The position numbers and the translations under genes are program-made. Below, piece after piece: positions 1 through 7,773 of a stretch of 64,000 nucleotides of DNA; the stretch's first letter is position 1, and the number at the start of each line of letters is the position of its first letter. The notes under the pieces are model-generated. The model saw nothing but the letters and a program-made list of their open reading frames with translations, was not told where the DNA came from and did not search any database. The DNA is from Flavobacterium oncorhynchi (lineage in GTDB: Bacteria; Bacteroidota; Bacteroidia; Flavobacteriales; Flavobacteriaceae), in the NCBI RefSeq assembly GCF_002217355.1, contig NZ_MUHA01000007.1, positions 183,519 through 247,518 of the forward strand, in the 5' to 3' direction.

Positions 1-30
1 CTCAGCAACTCAGAACCTTAGTCGCTTAAA
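1..30. repeat. edge of an intergenic repeat, AAGGTTCTAAG family
   Basis: The first bases of the window read CAGAACCTTAG and belong to a short dispersed motif that recurs near 9707-9780, 11405-11445 and 38566-38600. No gene is visible here. Membership is judged by eye from shared words such as AACCTTAG and AGGTTCTAAG. Confidence 0.4.
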
Positions 31-441
31 TTAGCAAAACTCATTAAATGCATCTTGCAAATTCTCAGCGATCATTTCAGCTGGACGACCTTCAATGTGG
101 TGACGCTCTAACATGTGAACCAACTCTCCGTTTTTGAACAAAGCCATAGATGGCGATGATGGAGGAAATGGGAACATATGTTGTCTTGCAGCATCAACAG
201 CTTCTTTGTCTACACCAGCAAAAACTGTAATAAGATGATCTGGTTTTTTAGCACCTTCTAAACTCATTTTTGCTCCCGGACGTGCATTTCTTGCAGCACA
301 ACCACAAACAGAGTTTACAACAACTAAAGTGGTACCTTCAGCTTTGATAGCATTATCTACAGCCTCAGCACTATGTAAATCTTGAAAACCTGCAGCAGTT
401 AATTCAGCTTGCATTGGTTTTACCATTTCTTCTGGATACAT
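31..441 (-). CDS. bacilliredoxin, BrxA/BrxB (YphP/YqiW) family
   Basis: This 136-residue protein matches the bacilliredoxin family in length and in its CGC active site (Cys46-Gly-Cys48, in [15 protein letters not shown]). In this family the thiol pair removes bacillithiol or similar low-molecular-weight thiols from oxidised cytosolic proteins. The downstream part carries [16 protein letters not shown], typical of the thioredoxin-like fold. The start is an ATG. A TAnnTTTG promoter element on the same strand at 474-481 leaves a leader of roughly 25-30 nt. It appears monocistronic, since the next gene upstream on this strand starts beyond 1440. The family call is firm; the physiological thiol in this organism is inferred. 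Confidence 0.9.
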   Translation of the reverse strand: MYPEEMVKPMQAELTAAGFQDLHSAEAVDNAIKAEGTTLVVVNSVCGCAARNARPGAKMSLEGAKKPDHLITVFAGVDKEAVDAARQHMFPFPPSSPSMALFKNGELVHMLERHHIEGRPAEMIAENLQDAFNEFC

Positions 442-473
442 ATTTCTTATTTTTAAATTTTACTTTTGAACTG

Positions 474-481
474 CAAAGTTA
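474..481 (-). promoter_or_regulatory. TAnnTTTG -7 element for the bacilliredoxin gene
   Basis: Read on the minus strand the sequence is TAACTTTG, matching the Bacteroidota sigma-70 -7 consensus TAnnTTTG, about 33 nt before the ATG at 441. A TTG -33 element at the usual spacing was not obvious. Confidence 0.5.
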
Positions 482-649
482 CAAAGTTTACTCGCAACTA
501 CTTAATTTGAAGTATAAAGTTTTGTTATAGTTCGATTGATTTAGTCAAAAGTTGTAAAGTCATAAAGTCGTAAGTCAAAATCAAATCTTAAAACAACTCA
601 CTTTCTTCAAAACAAAACCCACAATAAACTCGGTAACAATGACATAATC

Positions 650-1447
650 TTATTTACTGAATTTCTTTTGGTACGGATAGGTTTCATAAATAGTATTATC
701 TTCATTAAGAGAAAAACCTTTTGCAGCATCCTCTCTAGCAATACCTACCAAAGCCACAACTTCATCTCTTGGTTTACCTTGTTTCAGCCAGCAAATCGCT
801 TTGTAATACTTTGCGTCTGAAAATTCAGGATAGATTTTAATCGCCTTATCAAAAATAGCAATTGCTTCATCCCATTTTTTCAACTCGTACCGCGCAATTC
901 CCTGATAAAAATAAGCCGTTGGGTGCTCCAATTGTTGCCTGTTTTTATAAATATCATTTACATAATCATCAAAAAGCTTCTCCGCTTTGCTGTATTCGTT
1001 CAACTGAAGATAACAAATTCCCATGTAAAAACTAAAAGAATGATCCATAACATAACTGTTTCCATAAAGTTTTATACATTCTTCAAAATCTTTAATAGCT
1101 TCTTTGTAAGTATGTGCAAAAATGCACTTAATAAAAGCCCTATAAGACAGCCAGCGTTCTTTATTATAAAAAACAGCCTTGTCTAAATATTGCATTCCGG
1201 CTTCATACTTTTTGCATTTAAAATAAGGCATTGCTTTTTGCTGCCAGAGATAGGCAACAGTACTGTCTTTTTTTAATCCCTGATCAAGGCAATCCTGCCA
1301 TTCAGCCATTTCAAAAACATAATTGTGTTTTTCGGCGCAATTGGTTAAAAACTCTTCCACAATAGCATCATGCACTTTATTTGTAGAAACTTGTCCGAAA
1401 GATAAAAGGGTAAAAAAGAAAGAAATTCCTAAAGTAATATTTTTCAA
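650..1447 (-). CDS. secreted tetratricopeptide-repeat protein
   Basis: The 265-residue product begins with a signal peptide (hydrophobic ISFFFTLLSFG, likely cleavage after Gly18-Gln19) and then consists of TPR-like helical pairs. Clear examples are the segments around AYLWQQKAMPYFKCKKY, GICYLQLNEYSKAEKLFDDY and IARYELKKWDEAIAIFDKAI. TPR arrays bind partner proteins; no catalytic residues are evident. The most plausible start is a TTG at 1447, because no in-frame ATG precedes the signal peptide. The gene begins 3 nt after the stop codon of the lycopene-cyclase-like gene, so the two are likely co-transcribed and translationally coupled. Its specific role is unknown. Confidence 0.8.
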   Translation of the reverse strand: MKNITLGISFFFTLLSFGQVSTNKVHDAIVEEFLTNCAEKHNYVFEMAEWQDCLDQGLKKDSTVAYLWQQKAMPYFKCKKYEAGMQYLDKAVFYNKERWLSYRAFIKCIFAHTYKEAIKDFEECIKLYGNSYVMDHSFSFYMGICYLQLNEYSKAEKLFDDYVNDIYKNRQQLEHPTAYFYQGIARYELKKWDEAIAIFDKAIKIYPEFSDAKYYKAICWLKQGKPRDEVVALVGIAREDAAKGFSLNEDNTIYETYPYQKKFSK

Positions 1448-1450
1448 AGG

Positions 1451-2635
1451 TTATTGGTTTTGGTTAATTTTATTTGAGAGAAAAATCACCCTAAATAACG
1501 CTTTAATAAATGGAATTTTTGGACACTTTAAAATAACTTTAACATCTTCAAAAAAACTAGTTTCTTCGTCTAAGAACTTAAAAATCAATCGACGATTTCC
1601 ATTTCTAAATAAAGAAGAAAAAATAGAACTTCCTAATTCATTATGACGATACAAAATATCTAAAAGCAATAAATCATAAAACCAAAATCGGCTTCTCTTG
1701 TGAAAATCTTTCATTTTAAAATTCTCATTTTGAAGAAAATCAACTAATTCTGAAGATTTTTTATCCGAATTTTTAAAGGTATAACCTGTACTTGCTTTTG
1801 TCCATCCGCCGGCAGTTCCAATGTTTAAAACCCTTTTAGTGTTTTTGTTCCAAAAAGGATAACAAGTCATCGGGATACTTCCCTGCTCTTTTTCCTGAAT
1901 TTCATATTTCTGAATTCCGAGTTTTTCCAAATAAACTTGAATTTCACTTTCGTATTCTTCTGTTGAAAGTCTTTTTTCTGAAAACAAAGTATATTCTACC
2001 AAAGCTTCAGTTGTAGAAGCAGGTAAAACATACATAAATCGAGTATTTCCTTTTTGTTCTACCGAAAAATCCATAAAAGTGACTTTTTCAGAATTAAAAA
2101 TTTCCTTCTCAGTTTTCACAAACCAACCCACAAAATGCTGTTGTAAAACTGGATATTTATTTTGACTTTCGGCGAAAGCCTTTGTATAAATACTGTTGAA
2201 TAAGTAATTTCCCGTGTAACGATTTTCTTCTGTACCCACAAAAACATGGGTTTCAAGTTCGTTTATATCGGTAACTTTCTCATTCGAAAAAGTAACATTT
2301 GGCTGATTTAAAATCCTTTCAAAAATGAAATTGTAAAAATCTAATCCGCTGATTTTATTATATGTATATGGTTCTAATTCAAGATCTCGTTTAAAATCTT
2401 GATTGGCAAACAAAGCCAAATCCCATTTTTTAGAAATGATAGGATTCCAAATCGAATCTTCTTTTTCCCAAAAACACCAAGTTCTGTCATTTCTTTTCTT
2501 TGAATCTTGATCTAGCAGCAAAATAGATTTATCTGAAAATTTTTCAGTTAGAATCATTTTGTAAACTGTCATTAAAGCAGCCAGTCCAGTTCCCGTAAAA
2601 ATGTAATCGAAGTGTCTGATTTGCGAAGAATCCAT
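1451..2635 (-). CDS. lycopene cyclase family flavoprotein (CrtY/CrtL-like)
   Basis: The 394-residue protein opens with an FAD-binding Rossmann segment (FDYIFTGTGLAALM), followed by LLLDQDSKKRNDRTWCFWE, the signature arrangement of CrtY-type lycopene beta-cyclases. Later segments such as NIGTAGGWTKASTGYTF also fit the family. The enzyme would cyclise lycopene ends to beta-ionone rings at the inner membrane, giving beta-carotene and zeaxanthin-type pigments. ATG at 2635 is preferred; a TTG two codons upstream also exists. It lies 18 nt after the thioredoxin-like gene and 3 nt before the TPR gene. No other carotenoid gene is in the window, so substrate assignment rests on family resemblance. Confidence 0.85.
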   Translation of the reverse strand: MDSSQIRHFDYIFTGTGLAALMTVYKMILTEKFSDKSILLLDQDSKKRNDRTWCFWEKEDSIWNPIISKKWDLALFANQDFKRDLELEPYTYNKISGLDFYNFIFERILNQPNVTFSNEKVTDINELETHVFVGTEENRYTGNYLFNSIYTKAFAESQNKYPVLQQHFVGWFVKTEKEIFNSEKVTFMDFSVEQKGNTRFMYVLPASTTEALVEYTLFSEKRLSTEEYESEIQVYLEKLGIQKYEIQEKEQGSIPMTCYPFWNKNTKRVLNIGTAGGWTKASTGYTFKNSDKKSSELVDFLQNENFKMKDFHKRSRFWFYDLLLLDILYRHNELGSSIFSSLFRNGNRRLIFKFLDEETSFFEDVKVILKCPKIPFIKALFRVIFLSNKINQNQ

Positions 2636-2653
2636 TCTCAAAAATAAGAAATT

Positions 2654-3118
2654 TTATTCTTCCAATTTTTTTAAAATAAGTTTAAAATCTTTTGGACTTA
2701 AATAGTTGTTGTACTGAAGAATGATTTCATAATTCTCATTCAAAACACACAAAACCGGATATACAATTTGGTTATTAATCGTTCCAAGCTGCAAAGCCAG
2801 TTCATGAACGCCAACATTGTTCCCCGAAGGTTGATATTTAAATATCTGATTATTAAATATAATATCGCGTTTCTCTTCGGCATTAAAATCAATGAAATAG
2901 AAATTTGAATTCAATGCTTCAATGATTTCTTTATTCTTGAAAGTTGTTGCTTTCATTCTTTGGCAAAACTGACACCAATCGGTATGAATGAAAACAATGA
3001 TTTTTCGTTTTTGAATTTGCTGCAAACTATCAATTTCTTCAAAAGAATTATTTTTCAGCTGACAAAAACCTGTTGCTGAAATTCCGAGGAAGAAAATTAA
3101 AATAAATAGCTTTTTCAT
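2654..3118 (-). CDS. exported thioredoxin-like protein (WCQFC)
   Basis: This 154-residue protein has an N-terminal signal peptide (MKKLFILIFFLGISATGFC, cleavage near Cys19-Gln20) followed by one thioredoxin fold with active site Trp48-Cys49-Gln-Phe-Cys52 in HTDWCQFCQRM. The CxxC arrangement and the phrase FYFIDFNAEEKRDI resemble the DUF255/thioredoxin_7 group of periplasmic thiol oxidoreductases. It is the first gene of a three-gene minus-strand run with the lycopene-cyclase-like and TPR genes. It also lies downstream of the TonB receptor, whose plug has a CxxC; a link between them is only a speculation. Confidence 0.85.
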   Translation of the reverse strand: MKKLFILIFFLGISATGFCQLKNNSFEEIDSLQQIQKRKIIVFIHTDWCQFCQRMKATTFKNKEIIEALNSNFYFIDFNAEEKRDIIFNNQIFKYQPSGNNVGVHELALQLGTINNQIVYPVLCVLNENYEIILQYNNYLSPKDFKLILKKLEE

Positions 3119-3185
3119 TGTTTTGTTTTTTTTGCCACTCCCGATAGCTATTGGAACCCCAGATTAAAATACTTTTTTCTGATTG

Positions 3186-3250
3186 TCACCTTTAGCGAAG
3201 TCGAAGGGCTTGCCAATTGGAGCAGGGCTTCGACTTCGCTCAGCCTGACA
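3186..3250. repeat. intergenic palindrome with CTTCGACTTCGC arms
   Basis: The left part reads TTGTCACC...AGCGAAGTCGAAG and the right part CTTCGACTTCGCT...TGACAA, giving an imperfect palindrome of about 65 bp. It could fold as a hairpin at the transcript level. Dispersed copies elsewhere in the genome are expected but none is seen in this window. Confidence 0.6.
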
Positions 3251-3301
3251 ATTGCTAATCAATCATATTAAAAAAAATCATTTTAATCTGTGGCTTATAA
3301 A

Positions 3302-3349
3302 TTTATCTCAAAGTATATCGTAATCCTTTAAGTCCGCGAATAATTTGAT
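3302..3349 (-). pseudogene. relic of a TonB receptor C-terminus
   Basis: Read on the minus strand this stretch encodes NQIIRGLKGLRYTLR followed by TAA. The intact receptor next to it ends NQTIRGFIGLRYTLR-stop, so 12 of 15 residues agree and the stop codon coincides. The flanking word AATCTGTGGCTTATAA is also shared. The similarity stops abruptly upstream of the asparagine codon. The simplest reading is the last piece of a deleted paralogue, or a partial tandem duplication of the receptor 3' end. Confidence 0.7.
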
Positions 3350-3370
3350 TTTAAAGGATTACAAAATGTT

Positions 3371-3449
3371 GCCACGAATTACACAAATTTTCACGAATTT
3401 TGAATTTTTTACTACGTACTACTTTGTGTAAATTCGTGCAATTCGTGGC
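3371..3449. repeat. imperfect palindrome, CACGAATT family (copy 1)
   Basis: The left arm GCCACGAATTACACAAATTT pairs with a right arm ending CAATTCGTGGC. A second member lies at 13811-13961. Both are linked to the word AATCTGTGG or its complement. They are non-coding and sit between genes. Confidence 0.65.
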
Positions 3450-3491
3450 GAAAAAATCCTTTCTAATCCTTGCAATCTGTGGCTTATAAAA

Positions 3492-5753
3492 TCACCTCAA
3501 AGTATATCGTAATCCTATAAAACCACGAATAGTTTGATTTTGTCCGTAAACATAAGTCGTATCAAAAGTTAAACCGTACGGATTATCAGGCGTAACCAAT
3601 ACTTTTCCAGCCGAATCATATTGAACATTTTTATCGAAAGGATCGTTTGCTCTCGAAATCAAAAATGGGTTATTCTGCATTGGAGTAAAATTAAGCAGAT
3701 TTTTTACGCCCCCGTAAAGTTCAAAATTTTTCCATCCTGTATACGTAAACTGAATATTTTGAATGCTGTACCAAGGCGAGTTTGGATTTCTTGGATCATA
3801 TTCGTTCAGCAAAGGCAGTTTCATTGGGCTGTACACATTTCCGGTATAATCCAATAACAAATTCCAAGGTTCAATTTTATACGAAATGCTCCAAGTTCCA
3901 GTAAAATTCTCTGTTAAAAAAGGTCGTGCCGCAATTCCATCTTCAACATTTTTATTATCTAAAAAAGTCGCGCCGAGAATAAATTTCAATCCGTTCGTAA
4001 AATTCACATCAATGTTCGTACTAATTCCTTGACTTAAGGCATATCCATCAATATTATCATAAATAATTTTGTTAGGATCAGTCTCGTAATCTGAAATTAT
4101 TTTATTGCTGAATCGTGTATAAAAAGCGGTCGTTTCAATACCCATAAATGTTCCGTTTCCGAAATTAATTTTCTGAATATAATTAAAATTAACATTTACA
4201 GATTTTTCTGGTTTCAAATCATTCTGAATTACAACATCTCGAGAACCTGTAAGTGCTGCATGATCTTCAGTAAATAAATTTACAACTCGAAACCCTGTTC
4301 CGGCATTTAATCTAAAAATAGTATTTTCATTTGCTTTTAGGCGATAAGCAAATCTTGGTGTAAAAATCGAACCATGAATGGAGTTGTAATCATAGCGCGC
4401 TCCTAACAAAATTTGGCTTTTTGACGAAACTGTAATTTCATCCTGAACAAAAATTCCTGGCAGCCAAGTACTTTCAGCTTCTTTTGTTGCCGTTGTGTTA
4501 TCATCATAATAAGAATATCGAGTGGCAATTCCAGCAAGAAAATCATTTCTGCCTATTTTTTTATCCCAAGTCAATTGCAGAAAACCAATTTTTTGATTTG
4601 CTATATATGAGGTTGTTCCGTAGCGGCTGTCCTGATAATGCACATTTCCAGAGAAAGAAAGCATTAATTTTTCTTCAAATGGTAATTGATAACTTCCTAT
4701 CAGCTCTCCTCTTTTTGTATAAATACTTTCGCCGTAAATTTCATCGCCGCCTCTATATTTTTTCTCCCATCTAATGTCTCCGCCCCAGCGATCTTCATAC
4801 ATTCCGCGTGCTGCAATGGTAAACAAACGATTATTATTTCGACGAAAACTCCATTTGTTAAAAACCGAAATACGATCAGAAAGTGTTACATCTGTAAAAT
4901 TATCTTTGTCTTTATCGATAACTTGATTATAATTGAAGTAATTAATTCCTAAAAGCGAAGTTGCTTTTTTTCCAACATTAAATTTCATTCCCAAATCAAG
5001 ATTATTCTCAAAATAGCTAGTTGTAAAATAATCCGCAGAAAACATTGGTGCATTTGTTGGGTTTTTAGTGATAATATTAATTAATCCGCCAACCGCCTCA
5101 CTTCCGTAGAGAGAAGAAGCGGGACCTTTTACAATTTCAATTCGCTCAACCAATGAATTTGGTATTCCTGACAAACCGTAAACTGTCGAAAGACTGCTTA
5201 CAATTGGCATTCCATCAATCAAAACCAAAGTATAAGGTCCTTCCAAACCGTTTATATGAATATCACCCGTATTGCAAACGCCGCAATTGAGCTGAGGACG
5301 AACGCCATTTACATTTTGAAGCGCATCGTAAATACTTGGTGTTGGGTTTTTCTTGAAGAAAACGGGCGAATAAACCTCAACCGGAACGGCGCTTTCTAAT
5401 CGCTTTACGGCTTTTAAAGTCCCAGAAACCACAACTTCATTAAGCTGATTCTCATTATCGGTCAATTCAAAATCATAAGATTGAATAGAATCTTTAGTCA
5501 CTTCAATTTTCTTTTTCAAAGTCTGAAATCCCATTTGAGAAACCTGAATAGTGTAATTTCCAAAAGCAACATTCTCGAATGCATAAAAACCCAAACTATC
5601 CGAAACGGTTTTTTGCTTTGAACCTAGTAAATGAACATTTGCGGCTTGTATTTTCCTTCCTTCACCAGAAATAAAACCCGATACTTTCGTCGTTTCTTGT
5701 GCAAAAGAAAAGTGTAAATTAAATAATATCAATATCCAAATTGAATTTTTCAT
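3492..5753 (-). CDS. TonB-dependent outer-membrane receptor with CxxC in the plug
   Basis: The 753-residue product has a signal peptide (MKNSIWILILFNLHFSFAQ), a carboxypeptidase-regulatory-like domain at about 22-100, a TonB-box-like LNEVVVSGT near 104-112, a plug domain at about 120-235 and a 22-strand barrel ending in GLRYTLR. It would import a metal chelate or similar ligand using TonB energy. The plug carries CGVCNTGDIHINGLEG (Cys157, Cys160 by this start), which could bind a soft metal. Start at 5753 is chosen because an upstream in-frame codon at 5777 would overlap the promoter element at 5775-5782. Neighbouring MerC-like and Fur-family genes suggest metal uptake; the ligand is not determinable here. 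Confidence 0.9.
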   Translation of the reverse strand: MKNSIWILILFNLHFSFAQETTKVSGFISGEGRKIQAANVHLLGSKQKTVSDSLGFYAFENVAFGNYTIQVSQMGFQTLKKKIEVTKDSIQSYDFELTDNENQLNEVVVSGTLKAVKRLESAVPVEVYSPVFFKKNPTPSIYDALQNVNGVRPQLNCGVCNTGDIHINGLEGPYTLVLIDGMPIVSSLSTVYGLSGIPNSLVERIEIVKGPASSLYGSEAVGGLINIITKNPTNAPMFSADYFTTSYFENNLDLGMKFNVGKKATSLLGINYFNYNQVIDKDKDNFTDVTLSDRISVFNKWSFRRNNNRLFTIAARGMYEDRWGGDIRWEKKYRGGDEIYGESIYTKRGELIGSYQLPFEEKLMLSFSGNVHYQDSRYGTTSYIANQKIGFLQLTWDKKIGRNDFLAGIATRYSYYDDNTTATKEAESTWLPGIFVQDEITVSSKSQILLGARYDYNSIHGSIFTPRFAYRLKANENTIFRLNAGTGFRVVNLFTEDHAALTGSRDVVIQNDLKPEKSVNVNFNYIQKINFGNGTFMGIETTAFYTRFSNKIISDYETDPNKIIYDNIDGYALSQGISTNIDVNFTNGLKFILGATFLDNKNVEDGIAARPFLTENFTGTWSISYKIEPWNLLLDYTGNVYSPMKLPLLNEYDPRNPNSPWYSIQNIQFTYTGWKNFELYGGVKNLLNFTPMQNNPFLISRANDPFDKNVQYDSAGKVLVTPDNPYGLTFDTTYVYGQNQTIRGFIGLRYTLR

Positions 5754-5774
5754 CGTGGTAAAATTAAATTTAGA

Positions 5775-5782
5775 CAAAACTA
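5775..5782 (-). promoter_or_regulatory. TAnnTTTG promoter of the TonB receptor gene
   Basis: Minus-strand TAGTTTTG matches the -7 consensus, with a TTG 21 nt upstream as a -33 element. The ATG at 5753 follows after about 20 nt. This placement decides the receptor start codon. Confidence 0.6.
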
Positions 5783-5879
5783 AAAATTAAATTTGACAAA
5801 CATCAACTTTAAATTTGTAATTTTTCAACTAAATCCATATCAATATGTTATATTTTTATTTTTAACCCATTAAAGACAA

Positions 5880-5985
5880 AAAACGCAAAGTTATTTTTTA
5901 CTGCATTCTCTTAACTAAATCTCGCAAAGCCGCGAAGACGCCGAGTTTTTTTTATAAAACTTAACGGCTTTGCGAAAGATTTTCG
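5880..5985. repeat. intergenic repeat rich in CGCAAAG and CTTTGCG
   Basis: Between the receptor and the flavoprotein gene, the words CGCAAAGCCGCGAAGACGC and ACGGCTTTGCGAAAG form imperfect inverted arms separated by about 25 nt. Related CTTTGC-rich spacers occur at 20941-20980. Nothing coding is seen. Confidence 0.45.
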
Positions 5986-5992
5986 ACAATAA

Positions 5993-6898
5993 TTAAAAAT
6001 CCTCATCAATAAGTTCTTTATTAATCACAGCTCCAGCAAACGATCCTGTAGAAACTGCTATTGCAACAGATCGCATTTGAGTCGTGCAATCTCCACTTGC
6101 ATAAATACCGGCAATATTTGTTTTTTGCATTGCATCTACTTTTAGTAAATCTTGTTCGTTCAAATCACAGCCTAATACTTCTGGCAAAGTGCAGTGTTGT
6201 TTAAAAGGCGGTTTCATATAAACAGCCTTTACAGCCGTTTTTTCACCGTTTTTGAAGATAATATACTCCACATATCCATTTGCATGCTCAAAAGCTTCAA
6301 TTTCATCCTCAAATAGAGTAATTCCATGTTTTTTCAAAGCCTCAACTTGATCTAAAGTCAAAGTTGATTTTCCGTTTGTACATAATCTAAGATCTTTTGT
6401 CCAATTTGAAATCAGCTTTGAATATTCAAAAGCCATTTCACCATTTGCAATAATGGCCGTTCTTTCGTTCTTAACTTCATAACCATGACAATATGGACAA
6501 TGTAAAACTGAAATTCCCCAGCAATCTGCAAAACCTTTAATTTCAGGAAGCAAATCTTTAACGCCAGTTGCAAACAAGACTTTTCTAGCCTTGAAAACTT
6601 CACCAGATTCTGTTGAAATTTCAAATCCGTTTTCTCTCTTAACCGCTTCTACCGCAAGTCCATTATAAAAATGAATTGTTTTATAAAGAGCAACCTGCAA
6701 TTTGGCTTTCGCCGAAATAACAGCTGGTTTTTCGCCGTCCTGCGTAATAAAATTATGAGAATATGGCGTTTGTCTGTTACAAGGCAAACCACTATCGATA
6801 ACCAAAACCTGGCGCAGCGAGCGCCCCAAACTCATTGCCGCTGACAAACCGCTATAACTGCCGCCAACGATAATCACATCAAAATTTTTCTGTTTCAT
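5993..6898 (-). CDS. thioredoxin-reductase-like NAD(P)/FAD oxidoreductase
   Basis: The 301-residue protein has an FAD-binding GxGxxG-type start (VIIVGGSYSGLSAAMSLG, residues 8-25), a redox-active Cys134-Pro-Tyr-Cys137 in LHCPYCHGYEV, and the second FAD motif IAGIYASGDCTT near 263-274. This is the low-molecular-weight thioredoxin reductase fold. The CPYC with the following HGYEV is typical of the small TrxR-like group found beside transporters and regulators rather than of canonical TrxB (CAxC). It starts 12 nt after the MerC-like gene, so the two form an operon. The partner could be a thioredoxin or a small disulfide; this is unresolved. Confidence 0.85.
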   Translation of the reverse strand: MKQKNFDVIIVGGSYSGLSAAMSLGRSLRQVLVIDSGLPCNRQTPYSHNFITQDGEKPAVISAKAKLQVALYKTIHFYNGLAVEAVKRENGFEISTESGEVFKARKVLFATGVKDLLPEIKGFADCWGISVLHCPYCHGYEVKNERTAIIANGEMAFEYSKLISNWTKDLRLCTNGKSTLTLDQVEALKKHGITLFEDEIEAFEHANGYVEYIIFKNGEKTAVKAVYMKPPFKQHCTLPEVLGCDLNEQDLLKVDAMQKTNIAGIYASGDCTTQMRSVAIAVSTGSFAGAVINKELIDEDF

Positions 6899-6910
6899 AA
6901 CACTGTTTTT

Positions 6911-7264
6911 TTAATGATTTTGTTTTTTGTGTAATTTGTAATTGATCAAATGCCCGATAATCATTCCGATGCCTCCCAAATAAATTAAATCTGAATGTAT
7001 GTCTAACACCATCTCACTTAAAATGCTTATCCAGATCAACATCATTGAAACAACTAGAATTGTTGAGACTAAAAGAGCAGATTTTTTAATAATTTTGAAG
7101 ATGGCAAATAAACCTATTGAAGCAAATAATAAATCGATAATTGGATTGTGACTTAAGCCTAAAGGCAGAATGGTTAAGAGTGGAAAAATTAAACAATGAA
7201 CCAGGCAAATAGTCGCGCTCGAAATTCCTAAAATATCATAAAAGGATGTTGTTGTTTTCTTCAT
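6911..7264 (-). CDS. MerC-domain inner-membrane protein
   Basis: The 117-residue protein has four predicted membrane segments and an N-terminal Cys20-Leu-Val-His-Cys24 motif in the first segment (SSATICLVHCLIFPLLTILP), the hallmark of MerC-like proteins. MerC of mercury operons moves Hg(II) across the inner membrane; chromosomal relatives without other mer genes probably handle another soft metal. It is the first gene of a minus-strand pair with the thioredoxin-reductase-like gene and is divergent from a Fur-family gene, sharing a 94-bp promoter region with twin palindromes. The family call is good; mercury resistance itself is not supported because no merA, merP or merR is present. Confidence 0.8.
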   Translation of the reverse strand: MKKTTTSFYDILGISSATICLVHCLIFPLLTILPLGLSHNPIIDLLFASIGLFAIFKIIKKSALLVSTILVVSMMLIWISILSEMVLDIHSDLIYLGGIGMIIGHLINYKLHKKQNH

Positions 7265-7280
7265 TTCTTGTATTTTTGCT

Positions 7281-7338
7281 TAATGCAATTTTGTTGCAAA
7301 TATACACATTAAAATAAATTGCAACATTGTTGCGTTAA
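7281..7338. promoter_or_regulatory. twin palindromic operators between merC-like and fur-like genes
   Basis: TGCAATTTTGTTGCA (7284-7298) and GCAACATTGTTGC (7321-7333) are each palindromic. The wider 20-bp arms 7281-7300 and 7319-7338 are also inverted copies of one another at 16 of 20 positions, separated by 18 bp. The position between a Fur-family gene and its divergent neighbour fits an autoregulatory Fur/Zur-type site controlling both genes. The regulator that binds is inferred. Confidence 0.6.
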
Positions 7339-7358
7339 TTTTTTAATTTATAAACAGA

Positions 7359-7751
7359 ATGAAAACCATGCGCAATACCACAGCAAAGACGGCCGTTTTA
7401 GAGATTTTTGAGAAATCTAAAACAGCTCTGTCTCATACCGAAATTCAAAAACAATTGAACGAGATATGTGATCGTGTTACTACTTACCGAATTTTAGATC
7501 GCTTAGTTAACGATGATATTATTCACAAAATTTCAAATCTAGACGGTACCGTAAAATATGCAAAATGCAATCATTCGCATCAGCGTGTGCACATACATAA
7601 TCATGCCCATTTTAGCTGCGAAAACTGTCATGAAATTACCTGTCTCGAAAATGTAAAGCCAAGTTATATTATGCCGCACAATTATAAAGTAAACGAGATA
7701 AATTTTACATTATCAGGTTTATGTCCAAATTGTTTGAATTCTAACATCTAA
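7359..7751 (+). CDS. Fur-family metal-responsive repressor
   Basis: The 130-residue protein has the Fur winged-helix domain (residues 5-68, with ALSHTEIQKQL and CDRVTTYRILDRLV) and a C-terminal dimerisation domain. That domain carries a His-rich segment (NHSHQRVHIHNHAH) and two structural-zinc pairs, Cys87-x-x-Cys90 and Cys122-x-x-Cys125. It is slightly shorter than typical Fur (about 140-150). The sequence cannot separate Fur, Zur and PerR reliably; its neighbours (MerC-like, TonB receptor) slightly favour a zinc or other non-iron sensor, since a separate MntR and feo operon are nearby. An ATG two codons further on (7368) is an alternative start. The promoter region holds the twin palindromes at 7281-7338. 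Confidence 0.85.
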   Translation: MKTMRNTTAKTAVLEIFEKSKTALSHTEIQKQLNEICDRVTTYRILDRLVNDDIIHKISNLDGTVKYAKCNHSHQRVHIHNHAHFSCENCHEITCLENVKPSYIMPHNYKVNEINFTLSGLCPNCLNSNI

Positions 7752-7753
7752 TA

Positions 7754-7769
7754 TTTAGACTCGCCTAAA
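7754..7769. promoter_or_regulatory. candidate DtxR/MntR operator upstream of mntH
   Basis: The sequence TTTAGACTCGCCTAAA is an imperfect palindrome with 5-bp perfect outer arms (TTTAG / CTAAA), resembling the TTAGG-CCTAA half-site style of DtxR-family operators. It lies just upstream of a promoter for the Nramp gene whose downstream partner encodes a DtxR/MntR protein. Binding is inferred. Confidence 0.5.
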
Positions 7770-7773
7770 AATA

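Larger units (their letters stand above)
3119..3491. other. 373-bp gene-free region with repeats and a receptor relic
   Basis: No gene is supported here. The region holds a 5' palindrome at 3186-3250, a relic of a receptor C-terminus at 3302-3349, and an imperfect palindrome of the CACGAATT family at 3371-3449. The word AATCTGTGGCTTATAA occurs twice (near 3286 and 3474), each time just before a receptor 3' end, marking a local direct duplication. Confidence 0.7.

Noticed and set aside
5754..5777. Longer in-frame start of the TonB receptor (MSKFNFTT extension)
   Set aside because: It overlaps the TAnnTTTG promoter element at 5775-5782 and lacks a signal-peptide reason; the ATG at 5753 opens a perfect signal peptide.
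6911..7264. Mercury-resistance operon
   Set aside because: Only a MerC-like protein is present; merA, merP, merT and merR are absent.
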